Shown piece after piece: positions 36,594 through 44,999 of a stretch of DNA of 64,000 nucleotides. Origin of the DNA: Undibacterium cyanobacteriorum (GTDB lineage: Bacteria > Pseudomonadota > Gammaproteobacteria > Burkholderiales > Burkholderiaceae_D); contig NZ_CP133720.1 in NCBI RefSeq assembly GCF_031326225.1, forward strand, positions 558,001 through 622,000, given 5' to 3'. The position numbers and the translations under genes were made by a program. The number at the start of each line of letters is the position of its first letter. The first letter of the stretch is position 1. The notes under the pieces are model-generated. The model was not told the DNA's origin. It did not search any database and was given only the letters and a program-made list of their open reading frames with translations.

Positions 36594-37397
36594 ATGAAAC
36601 ATTGGATCTTTGCCGCTGTATTGAGTGTAACGATACACTTGCCCGCCTTCGCCGAGGATCTCGCATTGAAGGCTGCAGTGAATGCACCAACACGCACCAA
36701 AGAAAATGTTGTACGTGATGCCGCACGTCATCCTTATGAGACTTTGAGTTTCTTCGGCATTCAGCCAAACATGACGGTGGTGGAGTTAGTGCCTGAAGGT
36801 GGTTGGTACACTGAAATCCTAGCGCCCTATTTGCGCGACAAGGGAACATTGATTGGCGCTGGTGATCCTTTGGTCGAAGGTGATAAAGGCTTTTATACTC
36901 GGATGTTCAAAAAGCTACTCGATTCGAATCCCGCGGTGTATGACAAAGTCCGCATGGGTGTGTTTCAGCCATCGGAGAACAATTTCAATTTTGCTGCTGA
37001 TGGTAGCGTCGATATGGTGCTGACTTTCCGCAATGTGCATAACTGGGTCACAGAAGATAACAAACAAGTTATCGCTGCGTTTAGGGCAGTATATGCGAGC
37101 TTGAAATCGGGTGGTGTGTTTGGTGTGGTTGATCATCGTCGCCCAGCCGCGATGTATCAAGATCGCAAAGCACAGAGCGGTTATGTGCATGAGGCTTATG
37201 TGATAAAGCTGGCCGAACAAGCGGGCTTTAAGTTGGCAGCGAAGTCGGAAGTGAATGCGAATCCGAAAGACGATGCCGATTATACTTTTGGCGTGTGGTC
37301 ACTGCCGCCGACCTTGTCCAATGGCGACTATAAGCGCGCTAAATATGTGGCGATTGGCGAAAGCGATAGGATGACTTTGAAGTTCGTGAAGCCCTAG
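36594..37397 (+). CDS. Predicted exported class I SAM-dependent methyltransferase-like protein
   Basis: The 267-residue protein begins with a signal peptide (cleavage near AFAE, residue 21) and continues with a Rossmann methyltransferase-like domain. Visible parts are VVELVPEGGWYTEILAPYL (motif I region, GxGxG not strict), LIGAGDPL and a motif IV-like VDMVLTFRNVHNW. It belongs to a known group of secreted methyltransferase-like proteins (COG4798 type). AAGGA precedes the start. The periplasm is not thought to hold SAM, so the catalytic role is open. Confidence 0.85.
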   Translation: MKHWIFAAVLSVTIHLPAFAEDLALKAAVNAPTRTKENVVRDAARHPYETLSFFGIQPNMTVVELVPEGGWYTEILAPYLRDKGTLIGAGDPLVEGDKGFYTRMFKKLLDSNPAVYDKVRMGVFQPSENNFNFAADGSVDMVLTFRNVHNWVTEDNKQVIAAFRAVYASLKSGGVFGVVDHRRPAAMYQDRKAQSGYVHEAYVIKLAEQAGFKLAAKSEVNANPKDDADYTFGVWSLPPTLSNGDYKRAKYVAIGESDRMTLKFVKP

Positions 37398-37474
37398 GTT
37401 CTCGAGCTAGTCACCTTTCATACTGCATCTTGCTGCGGTATAGTAGAGGGAAGCTGACTTATTTTTTTGAATCT

Positions 37475-37684
37475 ATGCGCTTTAATATTTACGGACGTTT
37501 TCAAATCGTCGTCGAGAAAATCGATGGTGCTTGGATTGCATATCAAGTCTCACAAGGAATACGTACGCCAGTCGAAGATCTCGTGATTCCACATGATGTA
37601 GCGGAACACGAGATGCTGACCTATCTTGATGATATCTACCATGAGTATGCCGGGTTTGGCCAAGTCATTGAACGAGTTTCTTAA
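37475..37684 (+). CDS. Small DUF7661-like protein
   Basis: A 69-residue cytoplasmic protein with the pattern MRFNIYGRFQIVVEK, VIPHDVAEHEMLTYLDDIYHE and a GQVIERV tail, which I associate with DUF7661. Function is unknown. The start at 37475 matches that family start; the frame opens 45 bases earlier. The GNAT gene follows 22 bases downstream. Confidence 0.72.
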   Translation: MRFNIYGRFQIVVEKIDGAWIAYQVSQGIRTPVEDLVIPHDVAEHEMLTYLDDIYHEYAGFGQVIERVS

Positions 37685-37706
37685 TCTTTTGTGACTCGCT
37701 GAACGC

Positions 37707-38216
37707 ATGCTTCTCGCCGAAACACAACGACTTCGATTGCGTCCATTCACCTTGTTCGACGCCCAATTTATGCTCGCGCTTCTCAACGATGCGGGATGGC
37801 TGCGATACATCGGTGATCGTGGTGTTCGTACAGTCGAGCAGGCAGAGCTCTATCTGCAAAACGGTGCTATCGCCAATTACCAAACTTTAGGCTTCGGATT
37901 TTATTGCGTGGAGTTGCGAGAGACTGGCGCACCGATTGGTATGTGCGGTCTAACGCAGCGCGATTATTTACCTGATCCGGATTTGGGCTTTGCTTTTCTG
38001 AGCGACTTTGTGGGTCAAGGCTATGCCAAGGAAGCAGCGCTGGCAGTGATGGCGTACGCTCAATCTGAATTAGACCTCAAACACATACTCGCCACAACGC
38101 GGCCCGATAATTTTGCCTCAGCTAAAGTGTTGGAGGCGCTTGGTATGCGGTTTCGTGACCTGATGATGCACCCTGATGGCGATCGTCAGCTGAAGCTTTA
38201 CGAAATCAATTTATGA
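37707..38216 (+). CDS. GNAT-family N-acetyltransferase (RimJ/RimL-like)
   Basis: A 169-residue acetyltransferase of the Acetyltransf_3 type: ETQRLRLRPFTLFDA at the N-terminus, the acetyl-CoA-binding loop region GFAFLSDFVGQGYAKEAA, and TRPDNFASAKVLEALGM at the C-terminus. Likely substrates are protein N-termini or small amines. It follows the DUF7661-like gene, probably in the same transcript. Confidence 0.9.
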   Translation: MLLAETQRLRLRPFTLFDAQFMLALLNDAGWLRYIGDRGVRTVEQAELYLQNGAIANYQTLGFGFYCVELRETGAPIGMCGLTQRDYLPDPDLGFAFLSDFVGQGYAKEAALAVMAYAQSELDLKHILATTRPDNFASAKVLEALGMRFRDLMMHPDGDRQLKLYEINL

Positions 38217-38267
38217 GCTGTCTTTCGCTTCCTCGGTTTCACTGGGCGAGGCCTAGACACCAGATCT

Positions 38268-39251
38268 TCATTGTGGCTTGAACCAGAACTTAGGGTTGCT
38301 TGGTAAGGATCCTTTTTTAATCAACGGATTTTTTAGTTCAAAAATGACGCGGTGTTTAAGATCTGCTGCGCGAATAAACTCGCTGAAATATTTGTTAAAA
38401 ACTTTTTCGAAGCTGCCATCTTCGACGGCCTTTTCCAGTCCTCGGGTGAGGTCATCCGCCAATTGCTTTTGTTTGGGCGCGACAAAGAAATAAAATGCGG
38501 TAGGGTAGTGTAGGACGAAAGTTTTATCGATCAAAAAATGTCGATATTCGACATTCTTATGTTCGTTCCAGATCGCGATGATGGGACGAGGAAAATAATC
38601 AAATCGTTTCGCGCTCAGCATACTGGTAAGCGATTCGTCACTGCCGGTGACGACGGGTAAGCCATTGCGTCGCAAGATGTCGGTATCTGGCCATTGAGTA
38701 CCTTGTCCAGCACGGAACTGTGCTAGATCTTTCATGGTCTTGACGCTGCTTAGCAGGTTAGGTTGATCGCCATGAATGAAGGGAATGCGCCACCCGAAGA
38801 AGCCTTTATCGATCGGGATTTTAATGGCCCGTAGCTGCGCTTCTCGGTCGTCACTTGTCATCGTCCAAATGACGTCGAGTTTGCCTTGGTTCTGGGCGAG
38901 ATCAAAAATTTGTCGTGCTTGTGGAACGGTGGGGTCAGTCGACTTTACGATTACGTAGTGAGCACCACTCTTTTGGATGGCTAATCGTAAAATCTCAACG
39001 ATATAAGTCGCGATGGGATCATTGGTGCGTTCAAGATCTTGAATGCGGATCGGAATGGGGTTTGGCTGTGCGACAGCGGGTGCGATCGAATAAGGGACGC
39101 AAGCGAGGTAAGTGAGGCAAGTGAGAGAGGCTGCGCATCGCAAAAGTCGTACAGTAAGCCAACCTAGGCAGCGCGTTTGCTGGCGGTGCTTGCTTACATC
39201 TGAAATAGCCGAAGTCTCTTGGTAGCGAAAGAGGTGAGCGTGGTTTTCCAT
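38268..39251 (-). CDS. Periplasmic solute-binding-like protein (family 3)
   Basis: A 327-residue secreted protein with a long signal region (hydrophobic LLRCAASLTCLTYLACV, about residues 36-52) followed by an SBP_bac_3-type domain. The start at 39251 (MENHAHLF) is preferred; the frame opens 183 bases earlier through a Ser/Arg-rich stretch that looks non-coding. No permease or ATPase is encoded beside it, so it may be a stand-alone sensor-type binding protein. The ligand is unknown. Confidence 0.78.
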   Translation of the reverse strand: MENHAHLFRYQETSAISDVSKHRQQTRCLGWLTVRLLRCAASLTCLTYLACVPYSIAPAVAQPNPIPIRIQDLERTNDPIATYIVEILRLAIQKSGAHYVIVKSTDPTVPQARQIFDLAQNQGKLDVIWTMTSDDREAQLRAIKIPIDKGFFGWRIPFIHGDQPNLLSSVKTMKDLAQFRAGQGTQWPDTDILRRNGLPVVTGSDESLTSMLSAKRFDYFPRPIIAIWNEHKNVEYRHFLIDKTFVLHYPTAFYFFVAPKQKQLADDLTRGLEKAVEDGSFEKVFNKYFSEFIRAADLKHRVIFELKNPLIKKGSLPSNPKFWFKPQ

Positions 39252-39360
39252 GCGGTGTCTCTTCTGATTTTTTCTACGGATCGAATTTCTAAACAGTCTA
39301 ACGCATTCAAGCTCGGTGCATCGATAAAGTGTTGTTCTCAGGGTTGAACTAATTCGGCGA

Positions 39361-39399
39361 AAATAAAAAGCACGGTGGTCATGTCGATCACCGTGCTTG
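39361..39399 (-). terminator. Intrinsic terminator after the second S9 peptidase gene
   Basis: On the minus strand, a 10-bp stem (AAGCACGGTG and CACCGTGCTT) is followed by TTTTATTTT. It lies 55 bases after the peptidase stop. Confidence 0.85.
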
Positions 39400-39453
39400 T
39401 TTATATTACTGTTGATACTGCTGTTCTTACTCAAACCGAGTTGTGAATTCAGC

Positions 39454-41889
39454 TTATTTTTTCAAACATTTTTCCAAGAATTGATCTTGCTCCCACAACA
39501 GATGCAAGATGTTTTCACGTGCCGCATACCCATGACTTTCTTTCGGAAGAATGACCATGCGAGCGGGGGCGCCTAAACCTTTGAGGGCTTGGAAATAACG
39601 CTCTGTTTGCAGCGTGAAGGTACCCGGATTATTGTCGGCTTCACCATGCACCAATAACAAAGGTGTTTTCATTTTGTCTGCGTGCATGAAGGGCGACATG
39701 GCGGTGTACACCTCAGGTGTTTCCCAGTAATTGCGCTGCTCACTTTGGAAGCCAAATGGTGTCAAGGTCCGATTGTAGGCGCCGCTGCGTGCAATACCGC
39801 AGGCGAACAACTTCGAGTGCGTTAACAAGTTAGCCGTCATGAAAGCGCCATAGGAATGCCCACCAACGGCGACCTTTTTTCGATCGATGTAGCCGAGCTT
39901 ATCGACTGCATCAATCGCAGCTTCCGCATTGGCGACTAACTGTGGCACGAAATTATCGTTCGGCTCAGTTTTGCCTTCACCAATAATAGGGAAAGCCGCA
40001 TCGTCTAACACCGCATAACCACGCGTTGCCCAATAAATGAAGGAACCGTAACTTGGTGCAGTGAAGGCATTCGGATTATGCGTACTTTGACCAGCGGAAT
40101 TCTTGTCTTTGTATTCTGCTGGATACGCCCAAATCAAGAGCGGTAATTTGTCTTTCTTGCTCGTGTCATAGCCTGCAGGTAGATACAAAGTACCCGATAA
40201 TTCCACGCCATCGTTGCGTTGATATTTGATGACTTCTTTCGATACCTCCTTCAAGCCTTCATACGGATTCTTGAATTGAGTGATCGCATTCAATTGACCA
40301 GAATTGATGTTGCGGAAGTAGTAGTTGGGATACTCCGTTTTCGATTGAATTTGAACCAGCACTTCGCCTTTCTTCAAATCCTCAACCGACATGAGGTTCT
40401 CGATTTTGTCAGTAAAGCTAGATTGATATAAACGAGTCTTGCTCAACGTATCGATACTCAAAGCGTCGATAAAAGGGAACTGACCTTTCTTGCTATGTCC
40501 GGCGCCAATCAAGAAAACTTTGCCATCTTCGATCGCCAGAGTGCGACGTTGATATTGATTACGCTTTGTTTCGAATCGGCCCGGGTCGCTGTAGATATCC
40601 TGTGAATTACGATCGGAAATCAAGCGTGGTGCAGCACCTGAATTGGATGGATTAAAGAAGTAAGTGCGTTCGCTACGCGTGTCATACCAATTGTCGCTGA
40701 CAACTGCAACTTGATCATTGCCCCACATAATGCCGCCGAAACGTTGCGTGGTTTTGACGAGCGAGTTTGCTGTTTTATCGAAAGGAGCGTCCCATTGGAA
40801 AACCTCATCACGGAATTCGACTTTTTTTGCGGGATCACCTTCGTCCAGAGCGACCACATAGGTCAGGCTTGCAGGCTTGTCGGCGCGCCATGATAAGGAC
40901 CGCTTGCCGGCGCGGGTGGCGCTGAATCCTTTGGGCATGGTTTCTGTGAGCGGTACTTCATTGACTGTCTTCACCGCCTTACCGTTGAGATCGTACACCA
41001 CTGTGCTGCTAGGGAAACGGCTGTAAGGAACGATATACGAAAACGGTTTGTGCATGGTGCTGATCATGACCCATTTTCCGTCGGGAGAGAAACTCTCATC
41101 GGTGTACATATCCGCTTTTTTGAACAAGCTCGCTTTACCGTTCAGATCGACTTTGTAAAGTTCTGAGCTGGTCAAGGTCACGAAATTATGCTCGTCGCCT
41201 TGGTTCTTTAGCAAATCTGGAAATGTGCGGTTTTGCGATGCACTACCAGACGAATTCGAAGTGATGGGGCCAGTTGGAAGATCTTTGCTGGCGTCGATTA
41301 AAGCTGGACGTTTTGCGGGCAGTGTTTTTACGAGTAGATTTTCGCTATCCTTGAACCAAGTATAGGGACTGCCGAGATTTGCATTGAGTTTGGCGTCGAC
41401 GAGTTTTTTTGCTTTGGCACTCGCTACATCGATCATCCACAGCTCGACACCTTTGTCCGTCGTGTTGGTAAAGGCGATTTTCTTTTCATTTGGGGACCAC
41501 GAGATAAAGGTGATCAGCGGATTCTTTGGCATCCCTTGAATCTCGATTTCCTTGGTGTCACGTACTTTGCGTAATTTGAGCTGATTGATGTAGCTCATCG
41601 AACTAGAGATGTTGGTCAAAGGATTGATGCGCAGACCGCCGAGTCGAACCTCGGTTTGATTCAACTCGCTCAGCGTTTTGAATGTGCTGCGATAGCTGAG
41701 CAGCATGTTTTCTTTTTGTGAGTCGAGTTGAACACTTGGTGCGCGTACTACATCTGCTAAATCCAAAATGGATTTGGGCGGCGTTTGGTAGCTCAGGTTT
41801 TCTTGAGCCATGGCGAGCGTGCTCAAACCAGCACCGGTAATGGCGAGCAAAGCAAGACTCATCGAGCTCGTAAATTTTGTCATTTTCAT
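39454..41889 (-). CDS. Secreted S9-family glutamyl-endopeptidase-like serine peptidase
   Basis: An 811-residue exported peptidase with a signal peptide (cleavage near AMAQ, residue 28), a long beta-propeller region and a C-terminal catalytic domain. The nucleophile is Ser679 (GGHSYGAF), the Asp is in VHGEADNNPGTF, and the His is in KESHGY. The sequence resembles the glutamyl endopeptidase branch of S9 known from plants and bacteria. Periplasmic peptide breakdown is likely. GGGAG is ten bases before the ATG. It is the second large S9 enzyme in the window, only distantly similar to the first. Confidence 0.92.
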   Translation of the reverse strand: MKMTKFTSSMSLALLAITGAGLSTLAMAQENLSYQTPPKSILDLADVVRAPSVQLDSQKENMLLSYRSTFKTLSELNQTEVRLGGLRINPLTNISSSMSYINQLKLRKVRDTKEIEIQGMPKNPLITFISWSPNEKKIAFTNTTDKGVELWMIDVASAKAKKLVDAKLNANLGSPYTWFKDSENLLVKTLPAKRPALIDASKDLPTGPITSNSSGSASQNRTFPDLLKNQGDEHNFVTLTSSELYKVDLNGKASLFKKADMYTDESFSPDGKWVMISTMHKPFSYIVPYSRFPSSTVVYDLNGKAVKTVNEVPLTETMPKGFSATRAGKRSLSWRADKPASLTYVVALDEGDPAKKVEFRDEVFQWDAPFDKTANSLVKTTQRFGGIMWGNDQVAVVSDNWYDTRSERTYFFNPSNSGAAPRLISDRNSQDIYSDPGRFETKRNQYQRRTLAIEDGKVFLIGAGHSKKGQFPFIDALSIDTLSKTRLYQSSFTDKIENLMSVEDLKKGEVLVQIQSKTEYPNYYFRNINSGQLNAITQFKNPYEGLKEVSKEVIKYQRNDGVELSGTLYLPAGYDTSKKDKLPLLIWAYPAEYKDKNSAGQSTHNPNAFTAPSYGSFIYWATRGYAVLDDAAFPIIGEGKTEPNDNFVPQLVANAEAAIDAVDKLGYIDRKKVAVGGHSYGAFMTANLLTHSKLFACGIARSGAYNRTLTPFGFQSEQRNYWETPEVYTAMSPFMHADKMKTPLLLVHGEADNNPGTFTLQTERYFQALKGLGAPARMVILPKESHGYAARENILHLLWEQDQFLEKCLKK

Positions 41890-42044
41890 ATGTTGAATAC
41901 TCCCGTGTTAGACTTTGATTTTTCGTTCTGGGCAATGATTCGTAATTGCGCTGGTAGAGACCGCCTTCAGTCCAGAAAGTTCCGGTTGAAGGCTCATTTA
42001 TGATAGCCCCATTGTGGTATGAACCCCTGTTTTTTTAGAAGTAC

Positions 42045-43121
42045 ATGAAGCTGTTGACCTCGCGCCTAGAATGCCGCCCTGTCTCGCTGGACGATGCGAG
42101 TTTTTTATTTGAGTTATATGCAGATCAGCGAACCTCGGCTTTGAGCCCGCTTGCGCCCGTTCGAACGCTCGATGAGATGCGCACGAAAATCGAGCACTGG
42201 GTGCAGCATTGGAACCAGCATGGCTTCGGGCCTTGGATCATTTGTGATCGTGATCAGCAGAAAATACTGGGCCTTGGCGGTTTCACTCTGAGAGATTTTG
42301 AGGGACAAATTTGTCCTAATCTTTGGTATCGTTTTTCGCCCGAAACCTGGGGAAAAGGATACGCATCCGAATTTGCGATGGCCTGTTTTTTATCGTTTAA
42401 AGAAAACCATCCCAAGCTTGTGGTGCACGCCTTGGTGCAAGAGGATCACCATGCTTCTCGACGTATTCTGGAGAAACTGGGTTTGCAGTTGCGTGGGATG
42501 ATAATGAACGAAACGACAAGCTCGGCGGAGGCGGCTTCGTACAGTCTGCATTTTAGTGACGCTGATGAGAATCGTGCCACCCTGCCGGGAAAGCAAAGCG
42601 CATTCGCCGAAACAGCTTGTATGGTTAGGGCGATGCGTGTAAGTGACTTCGCTGCGGTGGTAAAAATACAAGCATCTTGTTATGGTCAACAACTGCAAGA
42701 GGACCTTAGTTCGCTTCAAGCGAAGTGGCGAGCGAGCCCGCACACCTGCTTCGTGGCGCAGAGGGATGATGAGCCGATCGCTTATGTGTTTTCGATTCCT
42801 GTAGCGCAGTATGATCTGCCTGCTTGGAATGCTGAGACCTGTGAAATTTCTCCGATGGCAGATCGCTTGTACTTGCATGATATGGCTGTAGACCCCAACG
42901 CGCGAGGCAGTGGTGTGAGCACCGCCTTATTGCTCAAAATTTTGAGCTGCGCACAGCAGATGAAATTTGAAAGTGTGCAACTCGTGGCCGTGCAAGATTC
43001 CACCCAATATTGGTGTAAGCATGGTTTTAAGACGATCGATGTGGGTGGGGCTTTTCAAAAAAAACTTGCGAGCTACGGCGAAGATGCGCGCTTCTTGGTC
43101 AAGACGTTAGGCCCAAGCTGA
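42045..43121 (+). CDS. Tandem GNAT acetyltransferase (two GNAT domains)
   Basis: A 358-residue protein made of two GNAT domains. Residues 1 to about 165 are RimJ-like (TSRLECRPVSLDDASFL, the acetyl-CoA loop region RFSPETWGKGYASEFA and HHASRRILEKLGL). Residues from about 195 to 358 are a second GNAT (LYLHDMAVDPNARGSGVSTA, then YWCKHGFKTID). The linker is about 30 residues with low complexity. Substrates are unknown. The gene is alone between divergent and unrelated neighbours. Confidence 0.88.
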   Translation: MKLLTSRLECRPVSLDDASFLFELYADQRTSALSPLAPVRTLDEMRTKIEHWVQHWNQHGFGPWIICDRDQQKILGLGGFTLRDFEGQICPNLWYRFSPETWGKGYASEFAMACFLSFKENHPKLVVHALVQEDHHASRRILEKLGLQLRGMIMNETTSSAEAASYSLHFSDADENRATLPGKQSAFAETACMVRAMRVSDFAAVVKIQASCYGQQLQEDLSSLQAKWRASPHTCFVAQRDDEPIAYVFSIPVAQYDLPAWNAETCEISPMADRLYLHDMAVDPNARGSGVSTALLLKILSCAQQMKFESVQLVAVQDSTQYWCKHGFKTIDVGGAFQKKLASYGEDARFLVKTLGPS

Positions 43122-43164
43122 ATGGCCGACGCGGATGAATTTTTAAATTGAGAGAAGGACTGCT

Positions 43165-43529
43165 ATGAAGTTGAGTTTTCGAATGCGGAATGTCACCGCT
43201 TTAAGTATCGGGTTGGCGATCGCGATGAGCTTACTTTTTTTGCCAACTGGTTTGACATGGTATCAAATGCTTGATGTCCAGATGTGGCTGCATCCAATGC
43301 AGTTTGGTCAGGCCCACGCCGGTGTCGCCGCACTCACAGTGTTAGGGATGAGCTTGATGGCCGGTGTTTTATGGTTCATGCCGCGCTATTCACGATCTGT
43401 TGCTTATGTGGCTTTGCTCCTGTCCATACTCAGCTTCGTGATCGCTTTCACATTTGCCTTCCGCGTACCTGGAATTTGGGCGTTATGTTGTTTTTCATCA
43501 TGGCGCTTAACGCGGGGATAGAGACTTAG
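43165..43529 (+). pseudogene. Small four-helix membrane protein gene with probable frameshift
   Basis: The first frame (43165-43521) encodes three to four membrane helices (for example MSLLFLPTGLTWYQML and YVALLLSILSFVIAFTFAF). It ends in an unlikely Cys/Ser/Arg tail. The adjacent frame continues hydrophobically as GVMLFFIMALNAGIET, stopping at 43529. One extra G in the GGG at 43478-43480 would join them as FRVPGIWGVMLFF. I therefore read a one-base deletion or a sequencing error in the G-run. The family is not recognised. Confidence 0.55.
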
Positions 43530-43619
43530 CCGTAATCGCCTCAATCAGCTCGATCAGCCCCCCAATTTTTTGCTATCCTCTGTGTAGTGAAAATTTTTGG
43601 TGGCTTTGCCTCTTTGAAT

Positions 43620-44264
43620 ATGCGTATCAATCTTTTATTGAATCGGCTGGGCACGTTCTTGATCGTGATCTTGGCCTGCGTTGCCTGCAGTAAAGGGCAG
43701 GCGGACCCGCAATATGGTCGACAGATTGCCGCAAAATATACCTTCGTTGCTGAGGACTTGTCGCAATTCAATCAGTTTCTCGAACAGCAGCGTAGTGCGC
43801 CAACGGCAAGTCCCAGTACTCCCTCATTGGCTAGGTGGGTGGGCCCACGCTTGATGGTAGAGCGCGAGTCGAGTCCTTATACGGTGGTGGTCAAGCTCAC
43901 AGGAAAGTCGCGTTACCGCGGTGATATCTCGACGAGTTTGAGCCTCGGTTGGGAGGTGGATGGTGGTGTTCGAACCAGCGCATTTCCTCCGCTTGCCAAG
44001 CAAGATGTTGAGGGCGATATGAGTGTTGTGTTGACCAAAGCGGGAGCACCTGTGCGCTTCGGAGAGAGCAAGACCGTCGCTTTAGTGATTGATTTACTGA
44101 AGTCCGAGAATGTGAATATCGAGGGACTTGAGGTCGAAGTGTGGAATGGTGTTGCTGACGATTCTTGGAAGGATGCCTTGCGCCCAATGCGTTGGTTGGG
44201 TTTGCTATTTGTGCTGCTTCTCATTCGATATTTTTGGGTCCGCAGCAAGAAAACGTTACTGTAA
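43620..44264 (+). CDS. Hypothetical membrane-anchored protein (214 aa), possible lipoprotein
   Basis: I do not recognise the family. The N-terminus has a hydrophobic signal (LGTFLIVILACVAC) that could be a lipoprotein signal with a poor lipobox. A soluble, beta-rich middle follows, and a C-terminal membrane helix (LGLLFVLLLIRYFWV) ends in a Lys/Arg tail. This arrangement suggests a periplasmic domain tethered at both ends. The ATG at 43620 is preferred to a GTG at 43587. The MazG-like gene follows 51 bases later. Confidence 0.7.
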   Translation: MRINLLLNRLGTFLIVILACVACSKGQADPQYGRQIAAKYTFVAEDLSQFNQFLEQQRSAPTASPSTPSLARWVGPRLMVERESSPYTVVVKLTGKSRYRGDISTSLSLGWEVDGGVRTSAFPPLAKQDVEGDMSVVLTKAGAPVRFGESKTVALVIDLLKSENVNIEGLEVEVWNGVADDSWKDALRPMRWLGLLFVLLLIRYFWVRSKKTLL

Positions 44265-44315
44265 ATTGTGAGTAAATGAAGAGTAAATGAAGAGTAAATA
44301 AGGAAAGTCGAGACG

Positions 44316-44750
44316 ATGAGTAAGTTTGCTGAAGATATCGCAAAATTTAATGGCATTTATAAGTTGCCTGTGAATGCACAGCCAACGCTAGAAGTGGGTG
44401 TGCCAGCCGCTGAGCGTCTGCTTGCCTTCAAAGATATTTTGATCGAAGAAGTACATGAAATCGATGAAATTATCACTGCGCTCAAAGAAGGAAAAGAACC
44501 GTTGGAAGCGCTGACCATGTTGGCCGATTTACTTGGCGATATTCAAGTTTATTGCGCGTCCGAGATGGCGAAGTTTGGCTTGCCTTTGGACCAGGTGCTA
44601 TCAATCATCATGCAATCTAATTTCTCTAAGTTGGGTGCCGATGGCCTGCCTATCTATGACGAGCGTGGCAAGGTGATGAAGGGACCGAATTATTGGAAGC
44701 CCGAACCGAAGATTCGTGAGTTGCTTGAGGGGCAGCAAGGTTTGGCGTGA
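44316..44750 (+). CDS. MazG-like NTP pyrophosphohydrolase (PRA-PH superfamily)
   Basis: A 144-residue all-alpha NTP pyrophosphatase-like protein. The metal-binding pattern appears as EEVHEIDEI (about residues 43-51) and ADLLGDIQVY (about residues 70-79), as in phosphoribosyl-ATP pyrophosphohydrolase/MazG relatives. Such enzymes hydrolyse NTPs or dNTPs to NMP and pyrophosphate for house-cleaning. It is not in a his operon. A perfect terminator follows. Confidence 0.85.
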   Translation: MSKFAEDIAKFNGIYKLPVNAQPTLEVGVPAAERLLAFKDILIEEVHEIDEIITALKEGKEPLEALTMLADLLGDIQVYCASEMAKFGLPLDQVLSIIMQSNFSKLGADGLPIYDERGKVMKGPNYWKPEPKIRELLEGQQGLA

Positions 44751-44777
44751 ATCATAAATAAGCTGTGGTAAAGCATG

Positions 44778-44803
44778 AAAGCGGCCTAGGCCGCTTTTTT
44801 ATT
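44778..44803 (+). terminator. Intrinsic terminator after the MazG-like gene
   Basis: The palindrome AAAGCGGCC-TA-GGCCGCTTT runs into a T-tract and TATTTC. The nearly loopless stem is strong. Confidence 0.85.
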
Positions 44804-44999
44804 TCTGGATGTTCATGAGTTTCGTTCATTCTTTCGTTAATGTTGATTCTTTATTTAATTGCACTCATATTTCGATTTGTCGTTTTCACGTCTGTATAGC
44901 TAAAGGTCGATGATGGCGGTTTTGAGCACTTGGTGGTAAGTTAGTGTTTCTTTAGTGCATTAATTGAGTTTCTAAAATTCTTGAGTTAGTGAAGAACCG

